A stretch of 14,453 bases of DNA, taken from contig NZ_JZWV01000491.1 in assembly GCF_000966975.1 (NCBI RefSeq), forward strand, positions 1 through 14,453. Reading direction: 5' to 3'. Source of the DNA: Streptomyces katrae (lineage in GTDB: Bacteria > Actinomycetota > Actinomycetes > Streptomycetales > Streptomycetaceae). Positions 12,844-14,453 of the stretch are shown here, piece after piece (the stretch's first letter is position 1; every line of letters begins with the position of its first letter). A program made the position numbers and the translations under genes. The notes beneath the pieces were generated by a model. That model made no database searches. It was given only the letters and a program-made list of their open reading frames with translations, and had not been told where the DNA came from.

Positions 12844-13656
12844 TCACGGCTTCGGGTTCGCCGCCACCAGCCGGCCGAAGGCCTCCGGGGTGACGGTCTC
12901 CAGGCCCTTGCCCGTCAGCACGTCCACCTCCTTGCCGTTGACCTCCACCACCGGTGTGCCCTTCTTGCCGCTGCCGTAGAAGGCCTTCGAGACCCGGTCC
13001 ACCCACGGCATGTACGTCAGCTCCTTGACCGCCTTGTCGAAGCCGGGGTTCCGCAGCCCCGGCACCCGGTCGGCCAGGTCGAGCAGGGTGGCCGTCGAAC
13101 CGAACGTGTCGTCCGACTCCTTCTCCGGGTGGTTCCCGTAGAGCACCTGGAGGTAGTCCATGAACTTCTCCGGGCTCTCGTTGACGGCCGCGCCCAGCGC
13201 GTTCAGGGCGCGCTTGGAGCCCTTGCCGCCGAGGGCCCCGTCCAGGAAGGTGGCGAAGTGGTACTCGACGCGGTAGTCCCCGGCGGCCGCCCGCTCCTTG
13301 AACGTCGGCCCGAGGCCCGTCTCCACGCCCGCGCAGAACGGGCAGCGCGGGTCCAGCCAGACCGACACGACGTCCTTCGCGTCCTCCCTGCCGTACGGGA
13401 CGACCACCCCGTCCTCCCCGGCCGTGTGCGCCGGCCGTACGAACGGCTTGCCGCCCGCCTCGCTCCCCGCACCCGAACCGGCCGACCGCGACGCGTAGAT
13501 GCCCACCCCGGCCGCGATCACGAGCGCGGCGGCCAGCGCCCCGCCGACCAGCAGCCGCCCCCGCAGCCGCCGGCGACGCTCCTGGGTCTCCCGTTCCGCC
13601 AGGAGCCGTTCACGGGCCCCGCGCCGCTGGTCCTTCTTCCTGCCGCCACTCGCCAT
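12844..13656 (-). CDS. membrane-anchored DsbA-like thiol-disulfide oxidoreductase
   Basis: The 270-residue product has a very basic N-terminus (residues 6-34, many Arg/Lys), one membrane segment (about 35-54) and an extracytoplasmic thioredoxin/DsbA-like domain. The active-site motif is CPFC at 105-108 within VVSVWLDPRCPFC, and the cis-Pro loop is KGTPVVEVNG at 232-241 (Pro235). A helical insertion (about 140-220) matches the DsbA-type domain (PF13462, as in actinobacterial DsbA homologues). It probably oxidises or isomerises disulfides in exported proteins. ATG 13656 lacks a clear ribosome binding site; TACCCT ends 6 nt upstream, pointing to a leaderless transcript. It diverges from the transglycosylase gene. 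Both cysteines are present and the length is normal. Confidence 0.9.
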   Translation of the reverse strand: MASGGRKKDQRRGARERLLAERETQERRRRLRGRLLVGGALAAALVIAAGVGIYASRSAGSGAGSEAGGKPFVRPAHTAGEDGVVVPYGREDAKDVVSVWLDPRCPFCAGVETGLGPTFKERAAAGDYRVEYHFATFLDGALGGKGSKRALNALGAAVNESPEKFMDYLQVLYGNHPEKESDDTFGSTATLLDLADRVPGLRNPGFDKAVKELTYMPWVDRVSKAFYGSGKKGTPVVEVNGKEVDVLTGKGLETVTPEAFGRLVAANPKP

Positions 13657-13668
13657 GAAAACAGGGTA
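13657..13668 (-). promoter_or_regulatory. putative leaderless promoter of the DsbA-like gene
   Basis: TACCCT (13668-13663 on the minus strand) fits TANNNT and ends exactly 6 nt before the ATG at 13656; no Shine-Dalgarno sequence intervenes. CTGGCA about 15 bp further upstream is only a weak -35 candidate. Confidence 0.35.
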
Positions 13669-13714
13669 AATTCCCACGAGCCCTGCCAGGATGGGTCTTT
13701 GGGGCGTTCCGGAC

Positions 13715-13905
13715 AGGGCCGGAAGTCCTGTTCGCGCCGGGCCGGAGGGCCGCAGGAGCCGGGCTGGACGTCCTGGGCCACCAGGGGGTGAAGCCGAGAC
13801 GAATGGTGTGTCATATCTGCGGGGGCGACGGCGAGTCGTATCCGAATACCTGATAGACAGAAGAATCACGGCCCGACCGGCCGTGCACCTGACTTCGCCG
13901 GCCGC
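13715..13905 (+). promoter_or_regulatory. candidate ydaO-type (c-di-AMP) riboswitch leader
   Basis: Elements resembling the actinobacterial ydaO motif occur in order. TCCTG (13726-13730) pairs with CAGGA (13753-13757), closing a hairpin. GGAGCCGGG follows, then a CCTGG/CCAGG hairpin (13772-13785) running into GGGGTGAA (13785-13792). After 49 nt comes CCGAATACCTGATAG (13842-13856), comparable to the conserved CCGAAyCCGACAGCU segment but diverged. GGCCGG (13717-13722) can pair with CCGGCC (13898-13903) as a closing stem, and a 7-bp hairpin (13867-13885) may be an expression platform. These riboswitches commonly precede cell-wall hydrolase genes in streptomycetes, as here. Some highly conserved bases are missing, so the call is tentative. 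Confidence 0.4.
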
Positions 13906-13925
13906 CTTGGGGGGATCGCCGCACC

Positions 13926-14453
13926 GTGAAGCCGCTTCACCGTCACGTAGTCAACACCTCGCGCAAGGTGTTGTGCACAGCCGCCCTCGCGGCCAGCCTC
14001 ACCACCGCCGCCGTCGTGACCAACACCCCGGTCGCCGGCGCGGGCGAGGCCGAACCCACCCCGGACAGCCCGCAGGCCGCCGAGCGCGGCGACGCCCGCC
14101 TCGACCTGCCGGGCCAGCTCGCCGACCCGGTCGTCCCGCCCGCCGCGGGCGGAACGGCCGCCGAAGGCGCCGCCGGCATCCCCGCGACCGCCCTGGACGC
14201 CTACAAGCGCGCCGAGGTCGCCGTCGCCGCCGCCCTCCCCAAGTGCAAGCTGCCCTGGCAGCTCATCGCGGGCATAGGCCGCGTCGAGTCCGTGCACGCC
14301 TCCGGCTACGGGCTCAAGGACGACGGCACCACCGAGCGGCCGATCCGCGGCCCGCGCCTCGACGGCAACGGCTTCGCGAAGGTCCTCGACACCGACAAGG
14401 GCGAGTTCGACGGCGACACCGAGTACGACCGCGCCTTCGGCCCCCTGCAGTTC
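13926..14453 (+). CDS. secreted lytic transglycosylase, 3' end outside window
   Basis: The frame opens at GTG 13926, with GGGGGGA about 10 nt upstream, and stays open through the last base, giving 176 residues. Residues 1-40 are a signal peptide (basic start, hydrophobic core, probable cleavage near VAGA). Residues 41-85 are an Ala/Pro/Glu-rich linker. The catalytic domain then begins: ALDAYKRAEV (89-98), LPWQLIAGIGRVES (109-122) with Glu121 the expected catalytic acid, GPRLDGNGF (142-150) and FGPLQF (171-176). This is the MltB/SLT_2-type pattern of actinobacterial transglycosylases, which cleave peptidoglycan glycan strands. A long leader with a possible ydaO-type riboswitch precedes it. The missing C-terminus may carry further domains. 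Confidence 0.88.
   Translation, partial: MKPLHRHVVNTSRKVLCTAALAASLTTAAVVTNTPVAGAGEAEPTPDSPQAAERGDARLDLPGQLADPVVPPAAGGTAAEGAAGIPATALDAYKRAEVAVAAALPKCKLPWQLIAGIGRVESVHASGYGLKDDGTTERPIRGPRLDGNGFAKVLDTDKGEFDGDTEYDRAFGPLQF

Noticed and set aside
10810..13791. 993-codon plus-strand frame over four minus-strand genes
   Set aside because: It overlaps SDR, zinc-ribbon, DsbA-like and fbiC genes that carry real motifs; the product has no domain and is composed mainly of Gly, Arg and Val.
1..14453. A novel defence, mobile or biosynthetic system
   Set aside because: No nuclease, recombinase, transposase, phage or core biosynthetic genes are present; the genes are typical streptomycete chromosomal functions.

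Overview
The window looks like ordinary chromosome from a high-GC actinomycete, most probably Streptomyces or a close relative. The DNA is strongly GC-rich with G or C in nearly every third codon position. GTG starts are common and cell-envelope and secreted proteins are plentiful. A fused FO synthase (FbiC) and an F420-type luciferase-like oxidoreductase point to cofactor F420 metabolism. I see no RNA gene, insertion sequence, phage gene, CRISPR array, defence island or biosynthetic cluster.

Layout. Positions 162-500 (+) hold a small uncharacterised protein. It converges on a two-gene minus-strand pair (1043-1309, an 88-residue hypothetical, then 522-998, a four-helix membrane protein). A large PucR/CdaR-like regulator (1390-3165, +) converges on a lipoprotein (3365-3868, -) across a run of hairpins. 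Further minus-strand genes are an F420-type LLM oxidoreductase (4059-4919) and a 632-residue ADP-ribosylglycohydrolase-like protein (5191-7089). Divergent from the latter is a secreted MptpB-type phosphatase (7314-8393, +). It converges, across a 17-bp terminator hairpin, on fbiC (8466-11057, -). Upstream of fbiC on the same strand lie an SDR dehydrogenase (11098-11883), a zinc-ribbon membrane protein (11986-12645) and a membrane-anchored DsbA-like oxidoreductase (12844-13656). The right edge cuts a secreted lytic transglycosylase (13926-14453, +).

How the genes connect. FbiC makes the deazaflavin FO of coenzyme F420, and the LLM protein is a plausible F420 consumer about 3.5 kb away. The lipoprotein, DsbA-like protein, phosphatase and transglycosylase all act at or beyond the membrane. 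The rest reads as independent housekeeping or accessory genes; I do not see one coherent new system.

Most worth a second look: (1) the ADP-ribosylglycohydrolase-like protein has lost most expected Mg-binding and catalytic acidic residues and carries a 270-residue Pro/Ala extension with eight octapeptide repeats; (2) a two-unit PHO-box-like direct repeat lies just ahead of the secreted phosphatase; (3) the leader of the transglycosylase resembles an actinobacterial ydaO-type (c-di-AMP) riboswitch; (4) three genes without a Shine-Dalgarno sequence have a TANNNT box ending exactly 6 nt before the start codon, suggesting leaderless transcripts; (5) a tandem TGACG-type operator lies ahead of the SDR gene.
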